11,493 nucleotides of DNA, from positions 1 to 11,493 of the forward strand of contig CAZPJM010000157.1 in the NCBI GenBank assembly GCA_964586865.1. The letters are read 5' to 3'. Of the stretch, positions 1 through 8,524 are shown in pieces. Positions within the stretch are counted from its first letter, which is position 1; the number at the start of each line of letters is the position of its first letter. The notes below the pieces were generated by a model. It did no database searches. It saw only the letters and a program-made list of their open reading frames with translations, and was not told the DNA's origin. The DNA comes from REDI01 sp964586865. GTDB lineage: Bacteria > Myxococcota_A > UBA796 > GCA-2862545. A program made the position numbers and the translations under genes.

Positions 1-32
1 GCGGGGGCGGGGCGGCGGCGGGCCAGGGCCAT
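1..32 (-). CDS. 5' end of an unidentified leftward gene (partial)
   Basis: An ATG at 32-30 on the minus strand opens a frame that stays open to the window edge and would encode MALARRRPAP. What supports a real start is a GGAGG Shine-Dalgarno sequence (plus-strand CCTCC at 39-43) exactly 6 nt upstream. Only about ten codons are visible, so no function can be given. It is on the same strand as the SahR-type regulator gene and follows it after about 120 bp, with a palindrome (82-103) in its presumed promoter region. It could therefore be a regulated methyl-cycle gene, but that is only a guess from position. Confidence 0.45.
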   Translation of the reverse strand, partial: MALARRRPAP

Positions 33-41
33 GCGGAACCT

Positions 42-58
42 CCAGGGGCATGCCCTGG
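42..58 (-). promoter_or_regulatory. Small hairpin overlapping the ribosome binding site of the left-edge gene
   Basis: CCAGGG (42-47) and CCCTGG (53-58) form a 6-bp inverted repeat with a 5-nt spacer. It overlaps two bases of the GGAGG Shine-Dalgarno sequence of the gene starting at 32. In the transcript it could partly hide the ribosome binding site. It is short and may be chance in GC-rich DNA. Confidence 0.25.
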
Positions 59-81
59 GTACGTCCGCCGCCGCCCGGCCT

Positions 82-103
82 CGCCGATACGTGTGTATCG
101 GCG
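82..103. promoter_or_regulatory. Perfect 9-bp inverted repeat, probable operator
   Basis: CGCCGATAC (82-90) and GTATCGGCG (95-103) are exact reverse complements separated by GTGT. A further GTATC half-site follows at 103-107. The element lies about 50-70 bp upstream of the leftward start at 32 and 52 bp beyond the stop of the regulator gene, which is where an operator for the left-edge gene would be expected. There is no T-run on either side, so an operator fits better than a terminator. A TATC/GATA core also occurs in the palindrome at 1131-1164, so the same regulator might bind both, but the half-site arrangement differs. Confidence 0.5.
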
Positions 104-154
104 TATCGACACCCGGCGATCCGGGGCCTCCCACGCCGGGGTCGGCCCGCGCCC

Positions 155-1078
155 TCAGCCCCCGGCGGCGAGCACGAAGAGCGGGGGGCCCTTGGCGTCC
201 GGATCGGCGGGGAGCGGGCGGCAGCGGACCTCCGGGAAGCCGGCCCGGCGCACCTGCTCGGCCAGGCGGCCCGGGTCGAAGCCCAGGTGCTGGTGCCCCA
301 TGGCCTGACGGTAGGCCTCCCGGTCGTGCTCCATCATGTCGAGCACCACCAGGCGCCCCCCGGGCCGCACCACCCGGCGGGCCTCGGCCAGGACCGGTCC
401 GACCTGGGCCTGCAGGTGGAGGACCAGCAGCGCGAGGGCGATGTCGGCCCGATCCGACTCCAGGGGCAGGTCGTCGAGGGAGGCCCGCAGGAGCTCCACA
501 TTGTCGAGCCCGGCGCAGCGACGGGCTGCCGCATCGAGCATGGCCTGCTCCCGATCGACGCCGATCACCCGCCCCACCCCGGGAGCCAGCTCGGCGGCCA
601 TGGTCCCGGTCCCCACGCCCAGGTCCAGCAGGGTGGCGCCGCCGGGCAACAGGGCCGTCACCACCGGCACCAGGAAGGCCTCTCCGTACAGCTCCCGCCG
701 CACCTCCTCCCAGCGACCGGCGACCCGACCGAAGAAGCCCGCCCCGTCGTCGGCCCGGGACGCCAGCACCGCCTCGACCCGGAGGTCGTCCTCCTCGCCC
801 CACCGCTCCCGGGTGGCCTGACGGATGGCGGGCCACACCGCCGCACCGGCCGCAGGGCGCGGATCGGCCGCCTGGAAGAGGCTCGCGGTCCCCTCGCGGC
901 GCCGGCTCGCCCAGCCCGCCTCGTGCAGGGCCTTCAGGTGCCGGCTCACCGTGCTCTGCGGGAGCTGCACCACCCGGGCCAGCTCCCCCACCCCCAGCTC
1001 CTCCCGCTCCAACACCCGCAACAACCGGGCGCGGGTGGGCTCGGCCAGGATGGGGAGATGGTCGAAGATGTCGGTCAG
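155..1078 (-). CDS. sahR: SahR-type regulator: ArsR helix-turn-helix fused to SAM-dependent methyltransferase domain
   Basis: From the CTG at 1078-1076 this is 307 residues. Residues about 7-70 form an ArsR-type winged helix (LAEPTRARLL; recognition helix STVSRHLKALHEAGW; wing RRREGTASLF). Residues about 120-300 form a class I methyltransferase fold with motif I DLGVGTG near 152-158, acidic GVD near 174-176, and RVVRPGGRLVVLD. ArsR-methyltransferase fusions next to ahcY are known as SahR, repressors of the methionine/SAM cycle that respond to S-adenosylhomocysteine. The gene diverges from ahcY with a shared palindrome between them, as expected for autoregulation plus ahcY control. The start is unclear: an in-frame ATG at 1141-1139 would add 21 Pro-rich residues, but it has no good Shine-Dalgarno sequence and lies inside the palindrome. 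The CTG has AGGAG 6 nt upstream and gives a typical ArsR N-terminus. Identity is firm; SahR function is inferred from architecture and neighbour. Confidence 0.9.
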   Translation of the reverse strand: MTDIFDHLPILAEPTRARLLRVLEREELGVGELARVVQLPQSTVSRHLKALHEAGWASRRREGTASLFQAADPRPAAGAAVWPAIRQATRERWGEEDDLRVEAVLASRADDGAGFFGRVAGRWEEVRRELYGEAFLVPVVTALLPGGATLLDLGVGTGTMAAELAPGVGRVIGVDREQAMLDAAARRCAGLDNVELLRASLDDLPLESDRADIALALLVLHLQAQVGPVLAEARRVVRPGGRLVVLDMMEHDREAYRQAMGHQHLGFDPGRLAEQVRRAGFPEVRCRPLPADPDAKGPPLFVLAAGG

Positions 1079-1130
1079 CGGGGGCTCCTGGCGGTAGGGG
1101 CGGCCACGCTCCCCCGGCGGTGGGGCGTGG

Positions 1131-1164
1131 ACTCCATCCATCTATCCGGATACACGGATGGAGT
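1131..1164. promoter_or_regulatory. 34-bp palindrome between sahR and ahcY, probable SahR operator
   Basis: The outer arms ACTCCATCC (1131-1139) and GGATGGAGT (1156-1164) are exact reverse complements, and the centre TATCCGGATA (1143-1152) is a perfect palindrome on the same axis. In all, 15 of 17 base pairs are symmetric. It ends 39 bp before the ahcY start and would overlap the promoters of both divergent genes. Its length and symmetry suit a dimeric ArsR-family repressor. Binding by the adjacent SahR-type protein is inferred, not shown. Confidence 0.7.
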
Positions 1165-1203
1165 CCCATGGACCCGCTTCCACAAGCCTCCCCGAGGTGA
1201 CCG

Positions 1204-2751
<1,548 letters not shown>

Positions 2752-2775
2752 TCGGCGCCCCCCGCTCCGAGCCCC

Positions 2776-2801
2776 GACCCCGTGCCCCGCGGCGCGGGGT
2801 C
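2776..2801 (+). terminator. GC hairpin after ahcY, possible terminator
   Basis: About 25 bp after the ahcY stop, CCCCGC (2785-2790) and GCGGGG (2794-2799) pair with a 3-nt loop. Alternatively GACCCCG (2776-2782) pairs with CGGGGTC (2795-2801). The tail is only TCTCGTGC, so the U-tract is weak. The rest of the gap up to 2918 shows no other clear feature and no recognisable promoter. Confidence 0.4.
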
Positions 2802-2918
2802 TCGTGCATCCGGGGGTCGGAGGCGGGAGGGTGGGGACGAGGCGGCCCGGGCCGGGTACGAGGGGGCGGACCGTCCCGTGCGCCCCGACGCCGGCGGATC
2901 GAACGCCCCGGAGACCGC

Positions 2919-5681
2919 GTGTTGCTCGCCCTGTGGACCGCCCTGGCCGCCGCCGCCCCCGACGACCCCTGGCGCACCGCGCGGACGGAACACTACGAGG
3001 TCCACTACCCCGAGGCGGCCGAGGACTGGGCCCTGGCCGCCGCCTCGCGCCTCGAAGCGGTCCACGCCCGGGTCGAGGAGGCGGTGGGCTTCGAGCTCGA
3101 CGGGCCCGTCACGGTGGTGGTGCGCGACCCCTACGCCACCGCCAACGGCTTCGCGGTCCCCTTCCTGGACGGCCCCCGCACCGAGCTGTGGGTCACGCCC
3201 CCCGGCGCCGCCTCCCCCATCGGCTGGAACCGCCGCTGGGACGAGGGCCTGACCGTCCACGAGATCACCCACCTGGTCCACCTGTCCCAGCCGGCCCGGG
3301 GCGGGGTGTCGCGCTTCCTGGACGCCGTGGTGGGCTTCGGGCCCATCGCCCGGACCTCGCCGGCCTGGGTGGTGGAGGGCTACGCCACCCTGGTCGAGGG
3401 CGACCTGACCGGGTTCGGCCGCCCCTACGCCGCCGCCCAGGCCGCCGAGATCCGCCACCTGGCCACCGAGGGCCGGCTGCCCACCTACGGAGAGCTCTCC
3501 GGAACCTTCCGGTACGGCGGGGGGAGCTTCCCCTACGGCATGGGCGCGGCCTTCCTGGCGTGGCTGCGTGACCGGGCCGGGCCCGACAGCCTGCACCACC
3601 TGTGGCGCCGCATGTCCGCCAAGAAGCTGCGCGGCTTCGACGAGGCCTTCATCGGGGTGTTCGGCGACCCCCCCGAGGCCCTGTACGGCCGGTTCACCGC
3701 CGAGGTCACCGCCGCCGCCATGGCCCACGAGGCCGCCCGCCCGCCCCTCGATGGCACCACCTGGATCGACCTGGAGGGGTCCACCGGCGCGCCCGACGTC
3801 TCCCCCGACGGCGAGAAGCTGGTCCTGGTCGTCGATCAGGACGACACCCGGGTGCTCACCGTCTACGGAACCACGCCCCCCGACGAGGCCCGGGGCGAGC
3901 GGGACGCCGCCATCGCCGCGCTCCTGGAGCGCGACCCCGAGGACGTGCCCGACGTGGCCCCCGAGGCCCCTCCCCTCGAGGTCCTCCACGAGCGGGGCCG
4001 GCAGGACCGGAGCCCTCGCCACCCCCGCTGGGTCGACGACGAGACCGTGATCTTCAGCGGCCTGGAGCCGGATGCCCGCGGCCGGCTGCGCCGGGACCTC
4101 TTCCTGTGGCGGCCCGACGCGGGCGAGACCCGCCTGACCCGCGGCGAGGACCTGATCCAGCCCGATCCCTCCCGGGACGGCACGTCGGCGGTGGCCGTCC
4201 GGCTCCGGTGGGGCGCCACCGGGCTCGTCCGGGTCGACCTGGAGACCGGCCAGGTGACCGAGTGGCTCGCTCCCTCCGTCGAGCGGACGGTGGACAGCCC
4301 GCGGATCTCCCCCGACGGCACCCGGGTGGCCTGGCTCCAGATGGAGGATGCGGGCTGGCGCCTCCGGGTGGCGCCCCTCGACGATCCCGCCGCCGCCCGG
4401 GACGTCCCCCTCCCCCCCGGCGCCCAGGTGGCCACGCCCACCTGGCACCCCGACGGCGAGCACCTGGTGGTCTCCCTGGGCACCGACACGCTGGTGGACC
4501 TGGCCCAGGTCCCCCTCGACGGCGGCCCGGTGGGCCTGTGGACCCGCTCCCACGGCGGCGCCTTCGCGCCCACCCTCCACGGCGAGCACGTCTACTGGCT
4601 CGACGAGGATGCCTACGGCCGTGACGTGCACCGGACGCCCATCCCCGCGACCCCGGAGCCCCTCCCGGACGACCTCCCGCGTGGACCGGGCATGGCCCTC
4701 GAGGCGCCACCCCAGGTGGCCCTGCCCGCCGTCGAGCCGGTGACCGGCGAGCGCTACGGCCTCGGGCCCACCGAGTCCCGGATCCTGACCGGCGGCGTGC
4801 TGGCACAGGACCGCGGCGTGCTCACCCTGGGCCTGCGCCTGGGCGATCCGGTGGGCCGTCACGAGCTGCTGGTGCGCGGGGCCTTGGCCCGACGGCCCGA
4901 CGAGACCGACCTGGGCGGCTGGGCCTCCTGGACCCTGGAGAGCCTGCCGGTGGCGGTACACGTGGACGGCTGGGGTGGCAGCGACGTGGGCCAGGTGCGG
5001 GCCGGGGCGGCGCTGGCCCTCCAGGACACCCACCGCTGGACCTGGGGCGGGGTGCGGGCCCGCGGTGGGTTGCTCGGGTCCTTCCGCGACGACGCCCCCT
5101 CCCTCCTCGGCACCGCCGAGGCGGGCCTGGGGCTGTGGGACGAGACCCGCGACCTGCTCGGCCTCGAGCTCGAGGGTCGTGCGGTGGCCGGGACCATCGG
5201 CGCGGACCGCAAGGGCTGGACCCGGGCCCGGCTGCACCTGTGGCTGTTCGACCGCTGGATGGGCCTGTCTGGCACCGGTCACCTGGGCCTGGGCGAGGCG
5301 GTGGCCCTCGGGGGGATCCGCCCCGGCTGGCTGCCCGACCGGGCCCTGGCCGATCGGGTCATCGACCCGGCGCTGCCCCGGGACGCCCTGGTCACGGATC
5401 AGCTCCTCCAGGTCGAGGCCACCCTGGGCCCCGACGCGGGCTTCTTCCTCCGCCACGCCCAGGACCTGACCCCCGGCGGGCGGGGGGTGCTGCTCCTGGG
5501 TCTGGCGGCCCACACCCGACTCCCGGCCCAGCCCTTCCTCCGCATCCCGGCGGCCGAGCTGGGTCTGGGCGTCGCCTGCCTGGTGGACGATCCCCTCGCC
5601 GACCTGGATCAGGCCCTGGACGGCGCGTGCCGCTCCGAAGACGACTGGACGGGGTGGCTGGGGCTCACCTGGACGCGCTGA
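2919..5681 (+). CDS. Exported metallopeptidase-like protein with TolB/WD40-like propeller and beta-barrel-like C-terminus
   Basis: The 920-residue protein begins at GTG 2919, chosen because GGAG (2910-2913) precedes it by 5 nt and it opens a hydrophobic segment (LLALWTALAAAA) that looks like a short signal peptide, although a basic n-region is missing. Residues about 20-270 resemble the peptidase_MA-type gluzincin domain: HEITH at 114-118 supplies two zinc-ligand histidines and the catalytic Glu, and WVVEGYA with E153 fits the third ligand. Residues about 285-590 contain PD40/TolB-type propeller blades (DVSPDGEK, HPRWVDDETVIF, RISPDGTRVAW, TWHPDGEHLVV). From about 608 to the end, alternating strands rich in Gly, Leu and Trp, ending in WLGLTWTR, suggest an outer-membrane beta barrel. 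Substrate and physiological role are unknown. It converges on bioB and has no evident partner. The fold assignments are by eye; the peptidase motif is the strongest. Confidence 0.85.
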   Translation: MLLALWTALAAAAPDDPWRTARTEHYEVHYPEAAEDWALAAASRLEAVHARVEEAVGFELDGPVTVVVRDPYATANGFAVPFLDGPRTELWVTPPGAASPIGWNRRWDEGLTVHEITHLVHLSQPARGGVSRFLDAVVGFGPIARTSPAWVVEGYATLVEGDLTGFGRPYAAAQAAEIRHLATEGRLPTYGELSGTFRYGGGSFPYGMGAAFLAWLRDRAGPDSLHHLWRRMSAKKLRGFDEAFIGVFGDPPEALYGRFTAEVTAAAMAHEAARPPLDGTTWIDLEGSTGAPDVSPDGEKLVLVVDQDDTRVLTVYGTTPPDEARGERDAAIAALLERDPEDVPDVAPEAPPLEVLHERGRQDRSPRHPRWVDDETVIFSGLEPDARGRLRRDLFLWRPDAGETRLTRGEDLIQPDPSRDGTSAVAVRLRWGATGLVRVDLETGQVTEWLAPSVERTVDSPRISPDGTRVAWLQMEDAGWRLRVAPLDDPAAARDVPLPPGAQVATPTWHPDGEHLVVSLGTDTLVDLAQVPLDGGPVGLWTRSHGGAFAPTLHGEHVYWLDEDAYGRDVHRTPIPATPEPLPDDLPRGPGMALEAPPQVALPAVEPVTGERYGLGPTESRILTGGVLAQDRGVLTLGLRLGDPVGRHELLVRGALARRPDETDLGGWASWTLESLPVAVHVDGWGGSDVGQVRAGAALALQDTHRWTWGGVRARGGLLGSFRDDAPSLLGTAEAGLGLWDETRDLLGLELEGRAVAGTIGADRKGWTRARLHLWLFDRWMGLSGTGHLGLGEAVALGGIRPGWLPDRALADRVIDPALPRDALVTDQLLQVEATLGPDAGFFLRHAQDLTPGGRGVLLLGLAAHTRLPAQPFLRIPAAELGLGVACLVDDPLADLDQALDGACRSEDDWTGWLGLTWTR

Positions 5682-5686
5682 TCGAC

Positions 5687-5698
5687 GGGCGGCCGCCC
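5687..5698. terminator. GC palindrome between convergent genes, possible bidirectional terminator
   Basis: GGGCGGCCGCCC is a perfect 12-bp palindrome filling most of the 18 bp between the stop of the peptidase-propeller gene (5679-5681) and the stop of bioB (5702-5700). Flanking CTGAT and ATCAG can extend the stem with a 4-nt bulge. No U-tract follows on either strand, so termination efficiency is uncertain. Confidence 0.4.
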
Positions 5699-5699
5699 A

Positions 5700-6719
5700 T
5701 CAGCCCGGCGAGACGGCCGCCGAGGCGTCCGCCGAGGCCGCGGGCCCCACCGGCACCTCGGCGTGGCCCTCGGGCAGGGTCGCCGGGACCATCCCCAGGC
5801 GGGCGAGCAGGGCCCGGTCCTGCTCGAAGGCGGGGTTGCCGGTGGTGAGCAGGGTGTCGCCGGTGAAGAGGCTGTTGGCCCCGGCCAGGAAGCACAGGGC
5901 CTGCAGCTCGTCGTTCATCTGGAGGCGCCCGGCAGAGAGCCGGATCATGCTGGAGGGCATGAGCACCCGGGCCACGGCGATGGTGCGGACGAACTCGAAG
6001 GGGTCCACCTTCTCGACGCCCGCATCGGCGAGCGGCGTGCCGGGCACCGGCACCAGCTCGTTGATGGGCACGCTCTCCGGGGGCTCGGGGAGGTTGGCGA
6101 GCTGCCAGAGGAAGCCCACCCGGTCCTCGCGCGTCTCGCCGAGCCCCAGGATGCCGCCGCAGCAGACCTTCACACCGGCGGCCCGCACATGGGCCAGGGT
6201 CTGCAGGCGCTCGTCGTAGGAGCGGGTGGTGATGATCCGGGCGTAGTGCTCGCGCGAGGTGTCCAGGTTGTGGTTGTAGTAGTCGAGCCCGGCCTCGGCG
6301 AAGGTGCGGGCCTGATCCTCGGTGATCGTGCCCAGGGTGACGCAGGTCTCGAGGCCCAGGTCCTTGACCGCCTGGATGAGGGCCGCCACCCGGGGGGTGT
6401 CCCGGGTGCTGACCCGGCGCCACGCCGCTCCCATGCAGAACCGGGTCGAGCCATTGTCGCGGGCGGCCCGGGCCGCCGCCAGGACCTGGTCCAGGTCCAT
6501 GAGGGGCTCGCGCTCGAGCTCGGTGGCGTGCCGCGCGGACTGGGAGCAGTACGAGCAGTCCTCGGGGCAGGCGCCGGTCTTGATGGAGAGCAGCGTGGAC
6601 CACTGGACGGTGGTGGGGTCGTGGTGGTCGGCGTGGGCGTTCATCGCGCGGCGCAGCAGCACGGGGAAGGGCAGCTCGAAGAGCGCGCGGATGGCATCGC
6701 GGCTGACACGCTCGTCCAT
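5700..6719 (-). CDS. bioB: Biotin synthase
   Basis: This 339-residue radical-SAM enzyme inserts sulfur into dethiobiotin, the last step of biotin synthesis, using a [4Fe-4S] cluster with SAM and a sacrificial [2Fe-2S] cluster. The CxxxCxxC motif CPEDCSYC lies at C51, C55 and C58. Other family blocks are FCMGAAWR, CVTLGTI, YYNHNLDTS, KVCCGGILGLGE, VPINELVPVPGTPL and IRLSAGR, which supply the expected Cys, Cys, Cys and Arg ligands of the second cluster. The last 25 or so residues form an Ala/Pro-rich tail beyond the usual end. The start at 6719 is set by GGAGG (plus-strand 6724-6728) just upstream and by alignment of the N-terminus with known BioB. No other biotin genes are adjacent. It follows an unrecognised gene on the same strand after 56 bp and may be cotranscribed with it. 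Confidence 0.98.
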   Translation of the reverse strand: MDERVSRDAIRALFELPFPVLLRRAMNAHADHHDPTTVQWSTLLSIKTGACPEDCSYCSQSARHATELEREPLMDLDQVLAAARAARDNGSTRFCMGAAWRRVSTRDTPRVAALIQAVKDLGLETCVTLGTITEDQARTFAEAGLDYYNHNLDTSREHYARIITTRSYDERLQTLAHVRAAGVKVCCGGILGLGETREDRVGFLWQLANLPEPPESVPINELVPVPGTPLADAGVEKVDPFEFVRTIAVARVLMPSSMIRLSAGRLQMNDELQALCFLAGANSLFTGDTLLTTGNPAFEQDRALLARLGMVPATLPEGHAEVPVGPAASADASAAVSPG

Positions 6720-6736
6720 GGGACCTCCGGGGTGGT

Positions 6737-6759
6737 CGGGGGCGTAACCGGTGCCCCCG
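6737..6759 (-). promoter_or_regulatory. 7-bp hairpin in the gap upstream of bioB
   Basis: CGGGGGC (6737-6743) and GCCCCCG (6753-6759) form a perfect stem around a 9-nt loop containing ACCGGT. It sits in the 56-bp gap between the unrecognised upstream gene and bioB. It could attenuate transcription, terminate part of it, or stabilise a processed bioB mRNA. There is no U-tract. A biotin-repressor (BirA) box of the known TTGTAAACC type is not visible. Confidence 0.3.
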
Positions 6760-6775
6760 GGCCCGGCCGGTCCGC

Positions 6776-7738
6776 CTACGAGCCCGTCCCCACCGGGACC
6801 CGGCGCACCACCCACCACCGCCCCTCCCGGGCCACCGCCGGACCGGTCCGGAACACATCCCGGACCACCGCCCCGTGCAGGCCGGGCAGGCCGGGGTGGT
6901 TGGCGGCCGGCGAGCGCCCGTGGACGTGCCGCACCGCCGAGAGGTGGTCGTCCGGGTAGGTCCGGGGACCGTGGAGCGGGACCACCGCGCGGGCATCAGG
7001 CCGCCCGGCCATCAGGTGGACCCCGCCCGCGTGGCTGTGGACGATGGAGAGCAGCCCGTGGGCGTCCACCATCGCCTCGAGCGCCTCGCGCGCCGGCGTC
7101 GGGAGCTCGAATCCAGCGGTGAACACCGTCGCAGCCCGCAGATCGGGGGCGCGGTTGGCCACGACCGCCCAGCCCTCGCCGGCGCGGACCTCCATGTGGT
7201 GGAGCTCGTGGACCGCCGAGAGCGCCAGGAAGGCCGCCCGGCGGAGGGGATCGTCGGCCCGGGTGAGGTCGGCCCGCTCCACCAGGTCCACCAGCCGAGC
7301 CGCGTGGCGGCCGCCGGACCGGGCCAGATCCGACAGCCCGACCCAGACCGGCGTGCTGCGGGACCAGGCCACGAGCGCCACCAGGCGATCCAGCCTGTGG
7401 GCCGGCCAGGCGCTCTCCACCGCGAAGACGCCCAGCCGAAGGGCATCGCCAGCGGTGCGGGGCGGCAGGGGTCCCCGTCGCCCCGCGAGCCCGCGCGCCG
7501 AGAGCCACGCCCAGGCGAGCCCGTCGAAGGCCGGGCGGTCCGCCAGGGCCAGGAAGTGGGTGGCCAGCAGGTAGACCGCGGCCTCGTGGATCGGGGTGGC
7601 GCCCCCCTCGAGCACCTCGCCCGCCAGGCGCCGGCAGCGGCGCGCACCGACGCGGACGCCCGTCACGAGCGAGAGGACGGTGCGCAGATCCTCGGCCATC
7701 TCCGGCAGGGCCGAGGGGGCCGCCGCGGGGGGGTACAT
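6776..7738 (-). CDS. Unrecognised 320-residue protein with HELHH and HSH motifs
   Basis: I do not recognise this family. The ATG at 7738 has GGAGG (plus-strand 7743-7747) 4 nt upstream. There is no signal peptide or clear membrane segment, so it is probably cytoplasmic. Residues about 15-170 are mostly Ala/Leu/Arg-rich helices (for example HEAAVYLLATHFLALADRPA and LVALVAWSRS). The C-terminal half holds HELHH at 177-181, which matches the HExxH zinc-peptidase pattern, and HSH at 234-236 followed by D248 in a strand-like context (LLSIVHSHAGGVHLMAGRPD). The latter resembles a degenerate JAMM/MPN motif, but the spacing is one residue too long and the usual Ser is Ala. The C-terminus ends in strand-like REGRWWVVRRVPV. 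It precedes bioB by 56 bp on the same strand, so cotranscription is possible, but no biotin-related role can be read from it. Confidence 0.75.
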   Translation of the reverse strand: MYPPAAAPSALPEMAEDLRTVLSLVTGVRVGARRCRRLAGEVLEGGATPIHEAAVYLLATHFLALADRPAFDGLAWAWLSARGLAGRRGPLPPRTAGDALRLGVFAVESAWPAHRLDRLVALVAWSRSTPVWVGLSDLARSGGRHAARLVDLVERADLTRADDPLRRAAFLALSAVHELHHMEVRAGEGWAVVANRAPDLRAATVFTAGFELPTPAREALEAMVDAHGLLSIVHSHAGGVHLMAGRPDARAVVPLHGPRTYPDDHLSAVRHVHGRSPAANHPGLPGLHGAVVRDVFRTGPAVAREGRWWVVRRVPVGTGS

Positions 7739-7880
7739 GGCGCCTCCGGGGGACGCACGCGCGCCCCGGCGCCCATCCTGTCGGCTCCGGCCGCCTCCGA
7801 CAACCGCGTCCGACCCGGTGCTGCCACCGGCTTGCCATCCGTGTCGCGGAACCGGGACGACATGGACGGTCGCGGCGATA

Positions 7881-7902
7881 CCGGACCCGCGGGGCGGTCC
7901 GG
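7881..7902. terminator. 7-bp inverted repeat downstream of the STAS-like gene
   Basis: CCGGACC (7881-7887) and GGTCCGG (7896-7902) are exact reverse complements with an 8-nt spacer. They lie in the 239-bp gap between the STAS-like gene and the 320-residue gene, both leftward. It may terminate the first or act as an operator for the second. No T-run is present. The remainder of the gap shows no ORF or promoter I can support. Confidence 0.3.
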
Positions 7903-7977
7903 CACGCCAGTCCTCCGTCTCTCCGAGCCCGCGAGCGACGAGGGGCCCGCCGGGCACGAGGCCCCAGCGGGCGAGGA

Positions 7978-8391
7978 TCAGGCGGCGGCGCGGGCGGTGA
8001 GGGTGGCCAGGGCTTGGTGCAGCTCGGCGGGGGTGGCCACCGGCGCCAGGGCGGCCCGGACCTCCTCCGCCGTGCGCGCGACGAAGCGGGTCCCGTCGGC
8101 GGCGGCCTCGAGACCCCGGGCCAGCTCGGCGCCGAAGCCCCCGGCCTCCCCGGGCACCACCACCAGCCGCCGGACGAGGGGACCGCCGGCCAGCATGAGG
8201 GTGAGCATCCGACCCACCGAGGCATCGAGCGGACCGACCTGGCGCAGGTCGACCAGGACCACCGGGGGATCGCCGAGGCGACGCACGGTGTCGCCGAAGG
8301 CCTGCTGGAAGCGGAGCACATCCGCCTGGTCGAGGTGGACCGGGGCGGTGACGAGGACGAGGCGTCCGAGGACGCGGCGCACGGACAGCAT
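7978..8391 (-). CDS. Small STAS-like (anti-sigma-factor-antagonist-like) protein
   Basis: The 137-residue protein has the alternating strand/helix pattern of a STAS/SpoIIAA domain: VLGRLVLVTAPV, a helix at 21-40, then VVLVDLRQVGPLDASVGRML, where D56-A57-S58 sits at the place of the conserved D-S-S/G of anti-sigma-factor antagonists, followed by RRLVVVPG and helix ARGLEAAA. If functional, Ser58 would be the phosphorylation site. The match is weak and by eye; a SpoIIAA-like STAS/SEC14 relative or an unrelated alpha/beta protein remains possible. No anti-sigma kinase or sigma factor is in the window. The ATG at 8391 has only a weak GGGGGT ahead of it; a GTG at 8451 would add 20 residues but has no ribosome binding site. 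It is divergent from the lipoprotein gene. Confidence 0.65.
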   Translation of the reverse strand: MLSVRRVLGRLVLVTAPVHLDQADVLRFQQAFGDTVRRLGDPPVVLVDLRQVGPLDASVGRMLTLMLAGGPLVRRLVVVPGEAGGFGAELARGLEAAADGTRFVARTAEEVRAALAPVATPAELHQALATLTARAAA

Positions 8392-8409
8392 GGGACCCCC
8401 AAGGTGAAG

Positions 8410-8430
8410 GACCCGAAGGAGGGTCGGGTC
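8410..8430 (-). promoter_or_regulatory. Inverted repeat in the divergent gap between STAS-like and lipoprotein genes
   Basis: GACCCG (8410-8415) and CGGGTC (8425-8430) form a 6-bp inverted repeat with a 9-nt spacer, about 20 bp upstream of the leftward start at 8391. It may be an operator or leader hairpin. No convincing -35/-10 pair is visible in this 133-bp gap in either direction. The evidence is weak. Confidence 0.2.
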
Positions 8431-8524
8431 GCGGCCTGGACCTCGGCACACCGGGCCGGCCGCTTGAGGGGCTGGTGCGGCCTCGGCGGTTTCGGACTAG
8501 GGCCCGCAGGTCCCGAGGTGTCGT

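Noticed and set aside
1114..1203. SAH riboswitch in front of ahcY
   Set aside because: The space to the ahcY start is taken by a DNA palindrome typical of a protein operator, and the remaining leader is too short for a recognisable SAH aptamer.
2752..2918. Possible riboswitch or small RNA between ahcY and the peptidase gene
   Set aside because: I see only a GC hairpin suited to termination and no known SAM/SAH riboswitch core.
6743..6753. Possible biotin-repressor (BirA) box containing GTAACC upstream of bioB
   Set aside because: Known BirA sites are long inverted repeats with TTGTAAACC and GGTTTACAA arms; only a short partial match is present, within a GC hairpin.
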